DNA of 64,000 nucleotides, from contig CM022301.1 of assembly GCA_011799875.1 (NCBI GenBank), positions 16,369,927 to 16,433,926 on the forward strand, written 5' to 3'. This DNA is from Thinopyrum elongatum (Eukaryota; Streptophyta; Magnoliopsida; Poales; Poaceae). A program made the translations under genes and the position numbers. Below, in pieces: positions 21,308-32,130 of this stretch. Position 1 is the first letter of the stretch, and the number at the start of each line of letters is the position of its first letter. The notes below the pieces were generated by a model. The model was given only the letters and a program-made list of their open reading frames with translations, had not been told where the DNA came from and made no database searches.

Positions 21308-22156
21308 TGTTTATTCTCCTTTTTCACGGCATTGAGCTTGTTTATTCTCGACTGTTCCTTAGCTAATTCCGATTCCTTGAATTTCATGAAAGCGGGCCAG
21401 TGATGTCTTTGATTCTCCAGTGTTCCCGTGAATTCTGGAGTCTTCTTTCCTCCTTCGACGTACTTGGCCCATATACTTTTCTTGTGGTTGTTGAATGCAA
21501 CCGCCATCTTCCTAAGAGCAGCGTCCTTGACTTTCTGCACATCTGCATCTGTGTAATGATCTGGTAGGGTGAAATGTGACATGAGAGATTCCCAAAGCAG
21601 ATCTTTTGCTCTTTGGTCAGCAAAAGTAAGATCTGGACGTTCCTTTGCTGGCTTTTTCCATTCTTGAATGGAGATCGGGATTTGGTCCTTCACAAGAACT
21701 CCGCACTGACGAACGAACTTGCCCGCAATCTTCTTAGGCTCGCTTGTTTCGCCATTAGGTTTGATGGCATCGATGTTGTACTTTACGCCATCCTTCAACT
21801 TTTTGGCCGGGCCTCGCACTGTCCTGCTGCCTGTAGAAGATTTGCTCGATCCGGAGGGCTGAAAGAAGAAAGATCGATTCGTTAATATATATAAAAATCA
21901 TTTAAAACATGTGATGATCACCAGATACCTGCTTATATAAATATACCTCGCCGGTCTTTGTTATTTCAAGATCAACATTTTCTTCATCATCATAATCATA
22001 GTTCAGGACTTCATCTATTCGTTCGTCTTCATCAAATATCATACCCTCACCGGTAGGGTTCAGATATTGCGAGCCGTCATCTTCTTCAAACTCATCTGGG
22101 CGCGAGCGTATGATGTTGAACAGGGCCTCCTCTCCTTCTCTGCCGGTATTGTCCAT
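21232..22156 (-). pseudogene. Chimeric gene: CACTA second-gene 5' end fused to retroelement ORF frame
   Basis: Exon 1 (22156-21947, MDNTGREGEEALF) and exon 2 (from 21858) match the CACTA gene at 6950 but are free of the stop and frameshift of copy 1. The exon 2 frame crosses the duplication joint (filler 21308-21315) and enters the retroelement ORF in its native frame (DHMMIHGHSINLLICL), stopping at 21232. The result is an open, about 278-residue hybrid: acidic N-terminus, basic En/Spm-like domain and a short foreign tail. Its promoter (23767) and hairpins are intact. It has no Ulp1 domain. Whether it is expressed is unknown. Confidence 0.65.
21308..21315. other. Tandem-duplication joint with 8-bp filler
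   Basis: To the left, sequence matches 45510 and below. To the right, from 21316, it matches 6111 and above. The 8 bp TGTTTATT belongs to neither side. With its edges it makes CTTGTTTATTCTC (21306-21318), which is repeated exactly at 21337-21349. This is the pattern of templated filler made during end-joining repair. Confidence 0.85.
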
Positions 22157-22287
22157 AGCTTTTATTTAACTAATCCTGAAGAAATATAAAACAATTTAGT
22201 ATTCAAATTACAATGCATGCATGCAATCAATAAGGAAAAACTGAATCATAGTACATAATATGCATCATCGAATATAATATCGAATAG

Positions 22288-22470
22288 ATCGTCTCAAATA
22301 TTATCGAATAATATATATAATCTCGAATACATCGTCTCGAATATTATCGAATAATATATATAATCTCGAATACATCGTCTCGAATATTATCGAATAATAT
22401 ATATAATCTCGAATACATCGTCTCGAATATTATAGAATAATATATATAATCTCGAATACATCGTCTCGAA
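22288..22470. repeat. 43-bp minisatellite, copy 2
   Basis: Four near-identical 43-bp units (TCGTCTCGAATATTATCGAA plus an AT-rich half) and a partial fifth. It is longer and more regular than the array at 7066-7225, showing unit-number change since the duplication. Confidence 0.85.
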
Positions 22471-22495
22471 TATTATCGAATACATAACTAGCTAG

Positions 22496-22946
22496 CTAAT
22501 ATAGATCGAATACTATCGAATAATCTAGTTCACTCGCGGTTCCTGAGGCGCGGGCGGTGGACACCCAAAGAGAAGGAACCATCACAGGATCATAGCTCGG
22601 GTGAGATCCCTGAAGAACCTGCCAGGTATTGGAGAACCTGACGTCCATAGCAGCCATGTAGCGACAGACGTGCTCGTCCTCCTCCCTGACACGGCGACGT
22701 ACCACCTCCGGCGGGGCCGGCTCCCTCCGCACCGAAAGTGGCCCACGCGAACGCCACCAAAGGAGCTCCGGGTCGACGACGGGACCCGGGGCCGGGTTCC
22801 TCACCAAGCGGCGCCCCTGAAGGTAGCACCTCCCAGTGCCAGCCCGGCGGAGCCCAGTCCCGGACATGGCTCCTCTGAAGCAGGACGTCGTCGCGAACGG
22901 GTCGACGGCGAGGATGCGGGCCGGGCATCGTTGACGTCGAGAACAA
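22496..22946 (-). pseudogene. Unknown CACTA ORF, copy 2 (frameshifted)
   Basis: This is the counterpart of the ORF at 7233-7685. The two halves are in different frames, so the protein is split, but codon-level similarity is high, including PPEVVRRRVREEDEHV and NTWQVLQGSHPSYDPV. Function unknown. Confidence 0.6.
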
Positions 22947-23447
22947 ATACTTTATGCAAATGTAACATTTTTCAAATGATTGGATTGTGATTTCTTATAT
23001 ACAAATTCTATATGCAAACTTTGACATATGTCGACGATCAAATATCGTTGCATATGTCAAAATTCAAACTTTGACATATGATATCTAGCTAGCTAATTAA
23101 TCTAACATTAATATATATATCTAGCTAATTCATCTAACATTTTGACAAAAGTATTAAAAACTAATTCACATCTAGATTAATTAATATATCTAATTCATCT
23201 AACAAAAGTATAAAAAACTAATTCAATCTAACATATATATATCTAGCTAATTCATCTAACATTTGACATTAATCTAATTAATTAATTCATCTAAAACCTT
23301 TGACATTTGACATTAATCTAATTAATTAATTCATCTAAAACCTTTGACATTTGACATTAATCTAATTAATTAATTAATTCATCTAAAACCTTTGTATAAA
23401 AAACTAAAAAACTGAAAAACTGAAAAAACTAAAAATATAACATCGAA
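22947..23447. other. AT-rich spacer inside CACTA copy 2, no gene
   Basis: Same iterated CTAATTCATCTAACATT words as 7686-8150, with small indels. No ORF. Confidence 0.6.
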
Positions 23448-23700
23448 GTGTGTGTGTGTGTGTGCGGGCTTGGGAGGGCAGCCGGGCAAGGCGGGGGTCT
23501 CACAGCGGGGCGACGTGCCGGGGCGGCGACGGGGGGGCGGCGACGGGCCGGTGCGGCGACGGGGGCGGCGAGTCGACGGGGACGGGCCGGCGACAGGGGC
23601 GGCGCGCGAGTCGCGGGGACGGGCCGGGGCGGCGACGGGGACGGGGGCGGCGACGGCGACGGGGATGACGCGCGACGGGGGCGGCGACGGGGGGCGGCGG
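23448..23700. repeat. GT run and GGCGACGGGG minisatellite, copy 2
   Basis: Shorter GT run (23448-23463) than in copy 1, and a GC-rich array with different unit number. Long open frames here are due to composition. Confidence 0.7.
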
Positions 23701-23766
23701 CGCTGTCGATCGAAGAAGCAGAGGAGACGAACAGAGAAGAAGAAAGTGAATTTTTCGTAAGTGTTG

Positions 23767-23774
23767 TATATATA
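23767..23774 (-). promoter_or_regulatory. Internal CACTA promoter (TATA box), copy 2
   Basis: TATATATA on the minus strand, in the same context as 8503-8512: hairpin array on the upstream side, CT-rich leader downstream. It would drive the chimeric gene ending at 21232. Confidence 0.6.
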
Positions 23775-23783
23775 GGACGGACC

Positions 23784-23939
23784 TTTAGTACCGGTTGGAG
23801 CCACCAACCGGTACTAAAGGTCAAATTTGGCCAGGGTAAGCGGCGGGAAGCGACCACCTTTAGTACCGGGTCGTGGCTACAACCGGTACTAAAGACCCCC
23901 CCCCTTTAGTACCGGTTGGAGCCACGACCCGGTACTAAA
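23784..23939. repeat. Internal subterminal-type hairpin array, copy 2
   Basis: Hairpin starting at 23784, and a long inverted repeat with arms 23859-23894 and 23904-23939 (36 bp, one mismatch) and a 9-nt loop of A plus eight Cs. Arms are unchanged relative to copy 1 while the C-run loop has changed length. Confidence 0.8.
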
Positions 23940-24490
23940 GGGGGTGCGCTGCCACCCGCGGTGCACAAAGTTTAGTCCCACCTCGCCGAGCGAAGGGCAG
24001 CCGTACTGGTTTATAAACCCAGCCACGGCTGCTCCATCGAGCTCCTCTCCAAAGCAGGCTTCTGGGCCTAAACTGCTGCGCTTCCCTGTGGGCCTATTGG
24101 GCCTTGCGGGCCTGCATCCTGGCCCAACTACAGGATGGGTTTCTAGTCGTATGCAGGCCGCTGTTGCCTAGTAGGCGGGCTTTTTTTATTTTGTTTTTTT
24201 CTTGTCTGCTTTATTTATTTTCTTTTATTTATTTGTGAGTTGTTTTTTGCTGTATTTAGAGTTTCTTTTTGAATATTTTTGCTTTAGGTACAAAAAATTA
24301 CAAACTTTCTGTTAGTGCCAGTAGTTTTCAAATTTGAATAGTTGAAATTTGAATTATTTGAAATTTGTGTGAATCACTAGTTTGTGAATAACTTTACTTT
24401 AAAAATAGATTTTCAAGTGATTCTTTTTTCTTATGTTTAATATTAGTGTGTTTTATCATTATATTCAATTTGGTAATACTTAGGTTATTT
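23940..24490. other. CACTA copy 2 internal spacer, no gene
   Basis: Counterpart of 8680-9230: GC-rich block, then T-rich sequence. No coding region supported. Confidence 0.5.
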
Positions 24491-25300
24491 AAAAAAATGA
24501 AATGCCTTTGTAACAGCTGAGTTTTCGTCCGAAACTCTGATACTTCGAAAGAGATTGTCCATTTTATACACGAAGTGCATCCAGTTTTTGCCGTAACCCT
24601 CTCTACTTTTTTGCACATGCTATGTGGGTGAAATGATGATACCATGCCAACTTTCAACCTTTTCAGAGTTCATTTGTAGTGCTTTTCAATTTCAGGGTGA
24701 TTTAGCTAAAAAAAATCAGTAAATGCATGAAAAATAGCAAAATATGTCAGAAAGGGTTCAAAGTTGATGACGTGGCTTTGAATGGTGCATACTGAACGCA
24801 CAAAAAGTTTGGAGTTGTAATAAGTTTAAAAAATGAAATGCCTTTGTAACAGATGTGTTTTCGTCCGAAACCCTGATACTTCGAAAGAGATTGTCCATTT
24901 TGTACATGAAGTGCATCAAGATTTTGCCGTAACCCTCTCAACTTTTTTGCACATGCTATGTGGGTGAAATGATGATACCATACCAACTTTCAACCTTTTC
25001 AGAGTTCATTTGTAGTGCTTTTCAATTTCAGGGTCATTTAGCTCAAAAAAATCAGTAAATGCATGAAAAATAGCAAATGATGTCAGAAAGGGTTCAAAGT
25101 TGATGACGTGGCTTTGAATCGTGCATACTGAACGCACAAAAAGTCTGGACATGAAATAAGTTAAAAAAATGAATTGCCTTTGTAACAGATGAGTTTTCGT
25201 CCGAAACCCTGATACTTCAAAAGAGATTGTCCATTTTCAATTTCAGGGTCATTTAGCTAAAAAAATCAGTAAATGAGCTGAAAAATAGCAAATGAAGTCA
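24491..25300. repeat. 336-bp tandem repeats, copy 2
   Basis: GCCTTTGTAACAG words at 24504, 24840 and 25176 give two full periods of 336 bp and a third, shortened unit, as in copy 1. Confidence 0.85.
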
Positions 25301-25466
25301 GAAAGGTACACGTTTGTCCGAAGCACAAAAGTACATGTTTCAAATGCCAAAACACATAAGCACCCTAACTATTACAAAGATTCCCTATGGTTTGTCCAAA
25401 GTGGGACTTTCCAGATATATAAGTCCGGAAACTCACTAGAGAAGAAAGTGATGACAGTGAAGCCGG

Positions 25467-28400
25467 TCACATCCCAGAGTGGGATCTTTGGGTGTGAAAC
25501 TTTTTCTTCGTGTGTGTCCCTTTGCGCCGTAACCATGGACAATCTTCATCATTTAACTGGATGCTCGGGTTAATATTCACTGTGAAGGGAGCAATTTCAT
25601 CAAACTTTTCATAATCTTCTGACATGTCTGTCTTGTCATCCACTCCCACGATGTTTCTTTTCCCTGAAAGAACTATGTGGCGCTTTGGCTCATCGTATGA
25701 TGTATTCGCTTCCTTATCTTTTCTTTTTCTCGTCCTGGTAGACATGTCCTTCACATAGAAAACCTGCGCCACATCATTGGCTAGGACGAATGGTTCGTCT
25801 GTGTACGCAAGATTGTTGATAGCCACTGTTGTCATTCCGTACTTCGGGTCTCCCGTTACCCCGCCTCATGTCATATTGACCCATTTGCACCAAAACAAAG
25901 GGACCTTCAAACCACGTCCATAGTCAAGTTCCCATATCTCCTCTATGTAACCATAATATGTGTCCTTTCCCCTCTTGGTTGCTGCATCAAAGCGGACACC
26001 ACCGTTTTGGTTGGTGCTCTTCTTATCTTGGGTGATCGTGTAAAATGTATTCCCATTTATCTCGTACCCTTTGAAAGTCATTATATTCAAAGATGGTAAC
26101 TGGGACAGCAAATACAGGTCATGTTCAACAGCGCGTCATGCATGGCACGTGTCTGCAACCAACCGGCGAAAGTCCCCGTTTGTTCATGTGTAATCCAGTC
26201 GTCAGACTGCTCCGGGTGTTTGGAGCGTAGAATATTCTTGTGTTCCTCCATATACAGAGCCACCAAGGCAGAATTTTGTAGAACTGTGTAGTGTGCTTGA
26301 GTGAGAGAATGCCCGTCCATACATATTATTTGTTCCGGTCCTAGCGTGCCATTTCCACCCAGTCTGCCCTTATGCCGCGATTCAGGAACACCAATCGGCT
26401 TAAGGTCAGGAATAAAGTCAATACAAAACTCAATGACCTCCTAATTTTCATGGCCCTTGGAGATGCTTCCTTCTGGCCTAGCACGGTTATGAACATATTT
26501 CTTTAAGACTCCCATGAACCTCTCAAAGGGGAACATATTGTGTAGAAATACAGGACCCAGAACGTTAATCTCTTCGCATAGGTGAACTAGGACATGCGTC
26601 ATGATGTTGAAGAACGAGGGTGGGAACACCAACTCGCAACTCACAAGACATTGCACCAAATCATTCTCTAACCATGGTATGATTTCTGGATCGATTACCT
26701 TCTGAGAGATTGCATTGAGGAATGCACATAGCTTCACAATGGCTAATCGAACTTTTTCCGGTAGAAGCCCCCTCAATGCAACCGAAAGCAGTTGCATCAT
26801 AATCATGTGGAAGTCATGAGACTTTAGGTTCTAGTACTTTTTCTCTGCCATATTTATTATTCCCTTTATATTCGATGAGAAGCCAGACGGTACCTTCATA
26901 CTGAGCAGGCATTCAAAGAGGATTTCCTTCTCTTCTTTGGTAAGAGCGTAGCTGGCATGACCCTGATGTATGCCATCTTTTCCGTGCATACGTTGCTGGT
27001 CCTCCCGTGCCTCCGGCGTATCTTTCGTCTTCCCATACACGCCGAAGAAGCCAAGCAGGGTCACGCAAAGATTCTTCGTCACGTGCATCACATCGATTGC
27101 AGAGCGGACCTCTAGGTCTTTCCAATAGGGCAGGTCCCAAAATATAGATTTCTTCTTCCACATGGGTGCGCGTCCGTCAGCGTCATTCAGAACAGATTGT
27201 CCGCCAGGACCCTTTCCAAAGATTACCTTCAAATCCTTGACCATATCATGTACATCATCACAAGTACGGTGGCGAGGCTTCATCCGGTGATCCGCCTCAC
27301 CTTTGAAATGCTTGCCTTTCTTTCTTACGGGATGCCTACTCGGAAGAAATCGACGATGTCCCAGGTACACATTCTTCTTACAATTATCCAAATATATACT
27401 GTCGGTATCATCCAAACAGTGCGTGCATGCGCGGTATCCCTTGTTTGTCTGTCCTGAAAGGTTACTGAGAGCAGGCCAATCATTGATGGTCACAAACAGC
27501 AATGCATGTAGGTCAAATTCTTCTTGTTTGTGCTCATCCCACGCACGTACACCTTTTCCATTCCACAGCTGTAAGAGTTCTTCAACTAATGGCCTTAGAT
27601 ACACATCAATGTCGTTGCCGGGTTGCTTAGGGCCTTGGATGAGCACTGGCATCATAATGAACTTCCGCTTCATGCACACCCAAGGAGGAAGGTTATACAT
27701 ACATAGAGTCACAGGCCAGGTGCTATGATTGCTGCTCTGCTCCCCAAAAGGATTAATGCCATCTGCGCTTAGACCAAACCATACGTTCCTTGCGTCACCT
27801 GCAAAGTCCTCCCAGTACTTTCTCTCGATTTTTCTCCACTGCGACCCGTCAGCGGGTATTCTCAACTTCCTGTCTTTCTTACGGTCTTCTCTGTGCCATC
27901 GCATCAACTTGGCATGCTCTTTGTTTTGGAACAAATGTTTCAACCGTGGAATTATAGGAGCATACCACATCACCTTGGCAGGAATCTTCTTCTTGGGGCG
28001 CTCGCCCTCGACATCACCAGCGTCATTGCGGCTGATCTTATAGCGCAATGCACCGCATACCGGGCATGCGTTCAAATCCTCATACTCACCGCGGTAGAGG
28101 ATGCAGTCATTAGGGCATGCATGTATCTTCTGCACCTCTAATCCTAGAGGGCAGACAACCTTCTTTGCTTCGTACGTACTCTCGAGCAATTCGTTGTCCT
28201 TTGGAAGCATCTTCTTTAACATTATCAGCAACTTTCCAAATCCCTTGTCAGATACACCATTCTCTGCCTTCCATTGCAGCAATTCCAGTGTGGTGCCCAA
28301 CTTTTTCTTGTCAGCTTCGCAATTCGGATACAAAAATTTCTTGTGATCCTCTAACATGCGCTGCAACCTCTTCTTCTCCTTTTCACTTGCGCAGTTTCTC

Positions 28401-28813
28401 TTTGCATCGGCAATGGCCCAACCTAGATCATCAGCGGACTCATCTGATGCCTCTTCTTCAGCTTCTTCCCGCATTGCCGGCTCAGCTTCTTCCCCCATTG
28501 TTCTACCATTGTATTCAGGGAACCCATGGCCAGGATAGCTGTCGTCGTCCTCTTCTTCTTCATTGTCTTCCATCATAACCCCTCTTTCTCCGTGCTTGGT
28601 CCAAACATTATAGTGGGGCATGAAACCGGCCTCAAACAGGTGGACGTGAATGGGTTTTGACTTAGAGTAACTCCGATCATTCTTACAGCCAGCACATGGA
28701 CAAGACATAAAACCATCTGCCCACTTGTCTGCCTTAGCCGCAAGCAAAAAAGTTTGCACGCCATTAACGAACTGGGGAGAGCATCGGTCATCGTACATCC
28801 ATTGCCGGCTCAT
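25467..28813 (-). pseudogene. TNP2-type CACTA transposase, copy 2
   Basis: The frame from ATG 28813 (MSRQWMYDD) is open through 26831 and contains the same domains as copy 1, including an intact NDWPALSNLSGQ. Breaks differ from copy 1: TAG at 26831-26833 (KKF to KKY-stop), a TAG replacing GAG after GHEN near 26441, a 1-base deletion near 26132, and TGA at 25866-25868 (CGA in copy 1). No lesion of copy 1 is shared. So both copies decayed separately after duplication, or the lesions were repaired or acquired independently. As in copy 1, product function would be binding and cleaving CACTA ends; this copy cannot make a full-length protein. Confidence 0.92.
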
Positions 28814-28923
28814 CTTCATTACACAGCACCGAATAGACCAAATTAATACAAGTTCATACATAAAGTTTATACATAAAGTTCATACAACACTTATCCTCAT
28901 AAAACAAACATACAAATAACTCT

Positions 28924-29220
28924 CTAGCTAAAGCATTTAAATGCAATAACAAATGCGATCAAGATCGCAACTAAGGTAACAATTGATCCAACAGCATAAT
29001 GATACCAAGCCTCACTATCAATGGCATATTTTCTAATCTTTCTAATCTTCAAGCGCATTTTCTCCATCTTGATCTTGTGATCATCGACGACATCAGCAAC
29101 ATGCAACTCCAATTCCATCTTCTCGCCCTCAATTCTTTTTAATTTTTCTTTCAAATACTCGTTTTCTCTTTCAACTAAATTTAACCTCTCAACAATAGGG
29201 TTGGTTGGAATTTCCGTTTC
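28924..29220 (-). CDS. Small coiled-coil plus membrane-segment ORF, copy 2
   Basis: An open minus-strand frame reaches back to about 29220 (EVCETEIPTNPIVERLNLVE); the first ATG in it is at 29154. A long coiled coil (ENEYLKEKLKRIEGEKMELE) is followed by a basic stretch (KMRLKIRKIRKYAI) and a hydrophobic segment (GSIVTLVAILIAFVIAF). An in-frame TAG (about 29230) precedes the region, so upstream exons are probably spliced in. It lies between the transposase promoter (29864) and the transposase. Role unknown; membrane tethering or a spurious ORF are both possible, but near-conservation in copy 1 supports a real protein. Confidence 0.5.
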   Translation of the reverse strand, partial: ETEIPTNPIVERLNLVERENEYLKEKLKRIEGEKMELELHVADVVDDHKIKMEKMRLKIRKIRKYAIDSEAWYHYAVGSIVTLVAILIAFVIAFKCFS

Positions 29221-29276
29221 ACATACCTCCTAGATAAAAATATCTATGTCAACTTGATGGGCATAATTTGTCATAA

Positions 29277-29904
29277 ACACGAAATGCAACAAATAGTTAT
29301 AAAAGAGAATATACCACATCCGAATCATAACCCGGACGAGGGCCGACGGGGACGGATATCAAAACCATGGCACTATGTATAACAAACAACGTACGGGTAA
29401 GATAATTATACAAGTAACTATATATCTAAATCACACAAACATGATTTTTTTATATAAAAAAGATAAGAACAAGAGGCTCACCACAAGGTGGTGCGGGCGA
29501 TGGGACGGTGCGGGCGATCGACGGTGGTTAGGACGGAGACGGGAAGGCACTAAGTAAACCACACCAACATATGCAAACTAAGAGTTATTTTGACCTCAAA
29601 TTGCATATAAATCAAATACTACTACGTATAATTCCTCCCAAAATAAAACCCACAAATCACTATACTTATAGAGCATTGCAAGAGCTAATCTAGCAATGAG
29701 AGATGAAAGTACAAAGTTGCCAACCTTTGTGATCACTTGGATGGATGGGGTGCCTTCAAATATTCACAAATTTTGGCAAAAATGGAGTGTGAGCTTGAGA
29801 GGAAGAGGAAGAAAACAGAGGAGAGGAAAGGGGAAGAACAGAGCGCTCAGGCTCGACGAAGGGGTTTATATAGGATGACCTTTAGTACCGGTTCGTCTAA
29901 CCAA
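29277..29904 (-). promoter_or_regulatory. Transposase promoter and leader retained only in copy 2
   Basis: This 628-bp block is missing from copy 1. On the minus strand it contains CCTATATAAACC (TATA box, 29864-29872) next to a TTTAGTACCGGTT hairpin (29880 onward), then a CT-rich leader and AT-rich, intron-like sequence. It is the likely promoter and 5' leader of the transposase transcription unit. Confidence 0.65.
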
Positions 29905-30148
29905 CCGGTACTAAAGGTGCATCTCTAGTCCCGGTTCGTGGCATGAACAGGTACTAAAGGTGCTGGTGGGGCCCCAGCCTGACAACAGCCTGCCACCACC
30001 TATTTAGTACCAGTTCGTGGCACGAACAGGTACTAAAGGTTCACTACAAACCGGTACTAATGAGCGCCGCCCGCCTAGCCGTTGGAACCGATACCATTAG
30101 TGCCAGTTCAGTTACAAACTGGGACTAATGTTCTTCACATTAGGCCCT
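29880..30148. repeat. CACTA right subterminal array, copy 2
   Basis: TTTAGTACCGGTT units in both orientations between the transposase promoter and the terminus. The outermost words match those of copy 1. Confidence 0.8.
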
Positions 30149-30161
30149 TTTTCTACTAGTG

Positions 30162-30364
30162 CCCGCCACCGCCGGTCGCCCCCCTCCCCCCGGCCCGCCT
30201 CCCTTCCCCCCTCCTTCCCCCACCCCCTGCGCTCTCGTCGCCCCCCGAGGCGGCGGAGCACCCCCTCTGCTCCTCCCGTCTCGACCCGCCCTCCTCCTCC
30301 TTCCCCCTTCGCCGCCGCCGGCAGTGGCCTTCGGCATGCCCGGGTGGCGCCGGCGCCGGCGGAT
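30162..30364 (+). repeat. GC-rich repeat, copy 2, left part
   Basis: Counterpart of 14261-14460 with small indels. It is interrupted after CGGAT (30360-30364) by the Angela-type element and resumes at 38662. Confidence 0.8.
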
Positions 30365-32102
30365 TGTTTTGGAACGTATTAATAATTCAAAATTTTCCTA
30401 CGTGTCACCAAGATCAATCTAGGAGATGCTAGCAACAAGTGATAGGGAGTGCATCTTCATACCCTTGAAGATCGCTAAGCTGAAGCGTTACAAGAACGCG
30501 GTTGATGGAGTCGTACTCGCGGCGATTCAAATCACGGAAGATCCGATTCAAGCGCCGAACGGACGGCGCCTCCGCGTTCAACACACGTACAGCCCGGGGA
30601 CGTCTCCTCCTTCTTGATCAAGCAAGGGGAGAGGAGAAGTTGAGGGAGAGCTCCGGCAGCACGACGGCGTGGTGGCGGTGGACCTCGTGGTTCTCCGGCA
30701 GAGCTTCGCTAAGAACTACGGAGGAGGAGGAGTAGGAAGGGGGAGGGCTGCGCCAGGGGCAAGGGTTGCAGCTCCCATGCACCTCCCCACTATATATAGG
30801 GGTGGAGGGGGCTGGTTTCTTGCCCTCCAAGTCCATTGGGGCGTTGGCAAAGGTGGGAGGAAAGAAATCCCATCCTTTCCCTTCCCCACCGATTGTTATC
30901 CCCCTTTTTTAGGGATCTTGATCTTATCCCTTCGGGAAATGATCTTATTCCTTCTAAGGGGGGATCTTGGTGCGCCTTGACCAGGGGTGTGGGGCCTTGC
31001 CCCCACTACCCATGTTCATGTGGGTCCCCCCATGCAGGTGGGCCCCACTCTGGAACCTTCTAGAACCTTCCTGGTACAATACCGAAAAATCCCGAACATT
31101 TTCCGGTGGCCAAAATAGGACTTCCCATATATAAATCTTTACCTCCGGACCATTCTGGAACTCCTCGTGATGTCCGGGATCTCATCCGAGACTCCGAACA
31201 ACTTTCGGTAACCACATACAATTTCCCATAACAACTCTAGCGTCACGGAATCATAAGTGTGTAGACCCTACGGGTTCGGTAACCATGCAGACATGACCGA
31301 GACACCTCTCCGGCGAATAACCAATAGCGGGATCTGGATACCCATATTGGCTCCCACATGTTCCACGATTATCTCATCAGATGAACCACGATGTCGGGGA
31401 TTCAATCAATCCTGTATACAATTCCCTTTGTCCATCGGTATGTTACTTGCCCAAGATTCGATCGTCGGTATCCCTATACCTTGTTCAATCTCGTTACCGG
31501 CAAGTCTCTTTACTCATACCGTAACACATAATCTTGTGGCTAACTCCTTAGTCACATTGAGCTCATTATGATGATGCATTACCGAGTGGGCCCGAGATAC
31601 CTCTCCGTCATACGGAGTGACAAACCCAATCTCGATTCGTGCCAACCCAACAAACACTTCCGGAGATACCTGTAGTGCACCTTTATGGTCCCCTAGTTAC
31701 GTTGTGACGTTTGATACACCCAAAGCATTCCTACGGTATCCGGGAGTTGCACAATCTCATGGTCTAAGGAAATGTTACTTGACATTAGAAAAGCTCTAGC
31801 AAACGAACTACACGATCTTGTGCTATGCTTAGGATTGGGTCTTGTCCATCACATCATTCTCCTAATGATGTGATCCCGTTATCAACGACATCCAATGTCC
31901 ATGGTCAGGAAACCACAACCATCTATTGATCAACGAGCTAGTCAACTAGAGGCTCACTAGGGACATGTTGTGGTCTATGTATTCACACATGTATTACGGT
32001 TTCCGGTGAATACAATTATAGCATGAACAATAGACAATTATCATGAACAAGGAAATATAATAATAACCATTTTATTATTGCCTCTACGGCATATTTCCAA
32101 TA
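30365..32102 (-). repeat. Angela-type 3' LTR
   Basis: 1738 bp. In minus-strand sense it starts TATTGGAAATATG (canonical TGTTGG mutated to TATTGG) and ends CCAAAACA at 30365. TATA-like TATATATAG lies at about 30791-30799. Length differs by 12 bp from the other LTR. Confidence 0.93.
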
Positions 32103-32115
32103 GTCTCCCACTTGC
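32103..32115 (-). other. Angela polypurine tract
   Basis: CAAGTGGGAGAC on the minus strand directly abuts the 3' LTR, as expected for the plus-strand primer of reverse transcription. Confidence 0.85.
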
Positions 32116-32130
32116 ACTAGAGTCAATAAT

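Larger units (their letters stand above)
21316..30161 (-). mobile_element. Left-truncated CACTA element, copy 2
   Basis: This matches 6111-14260 of copy 1 throughout and ends with the same terminus (complement of CACTAGTAGAAAA at 30149-30161) next to the same flank (CCCGCC). It lacks everything left of the joint, so it has no left terminus and cannot transpose by itself. It keeps 628 bp (29277-29904) that copy 1 lost, including the transposase promoter and leader. Confidence 0.92.
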
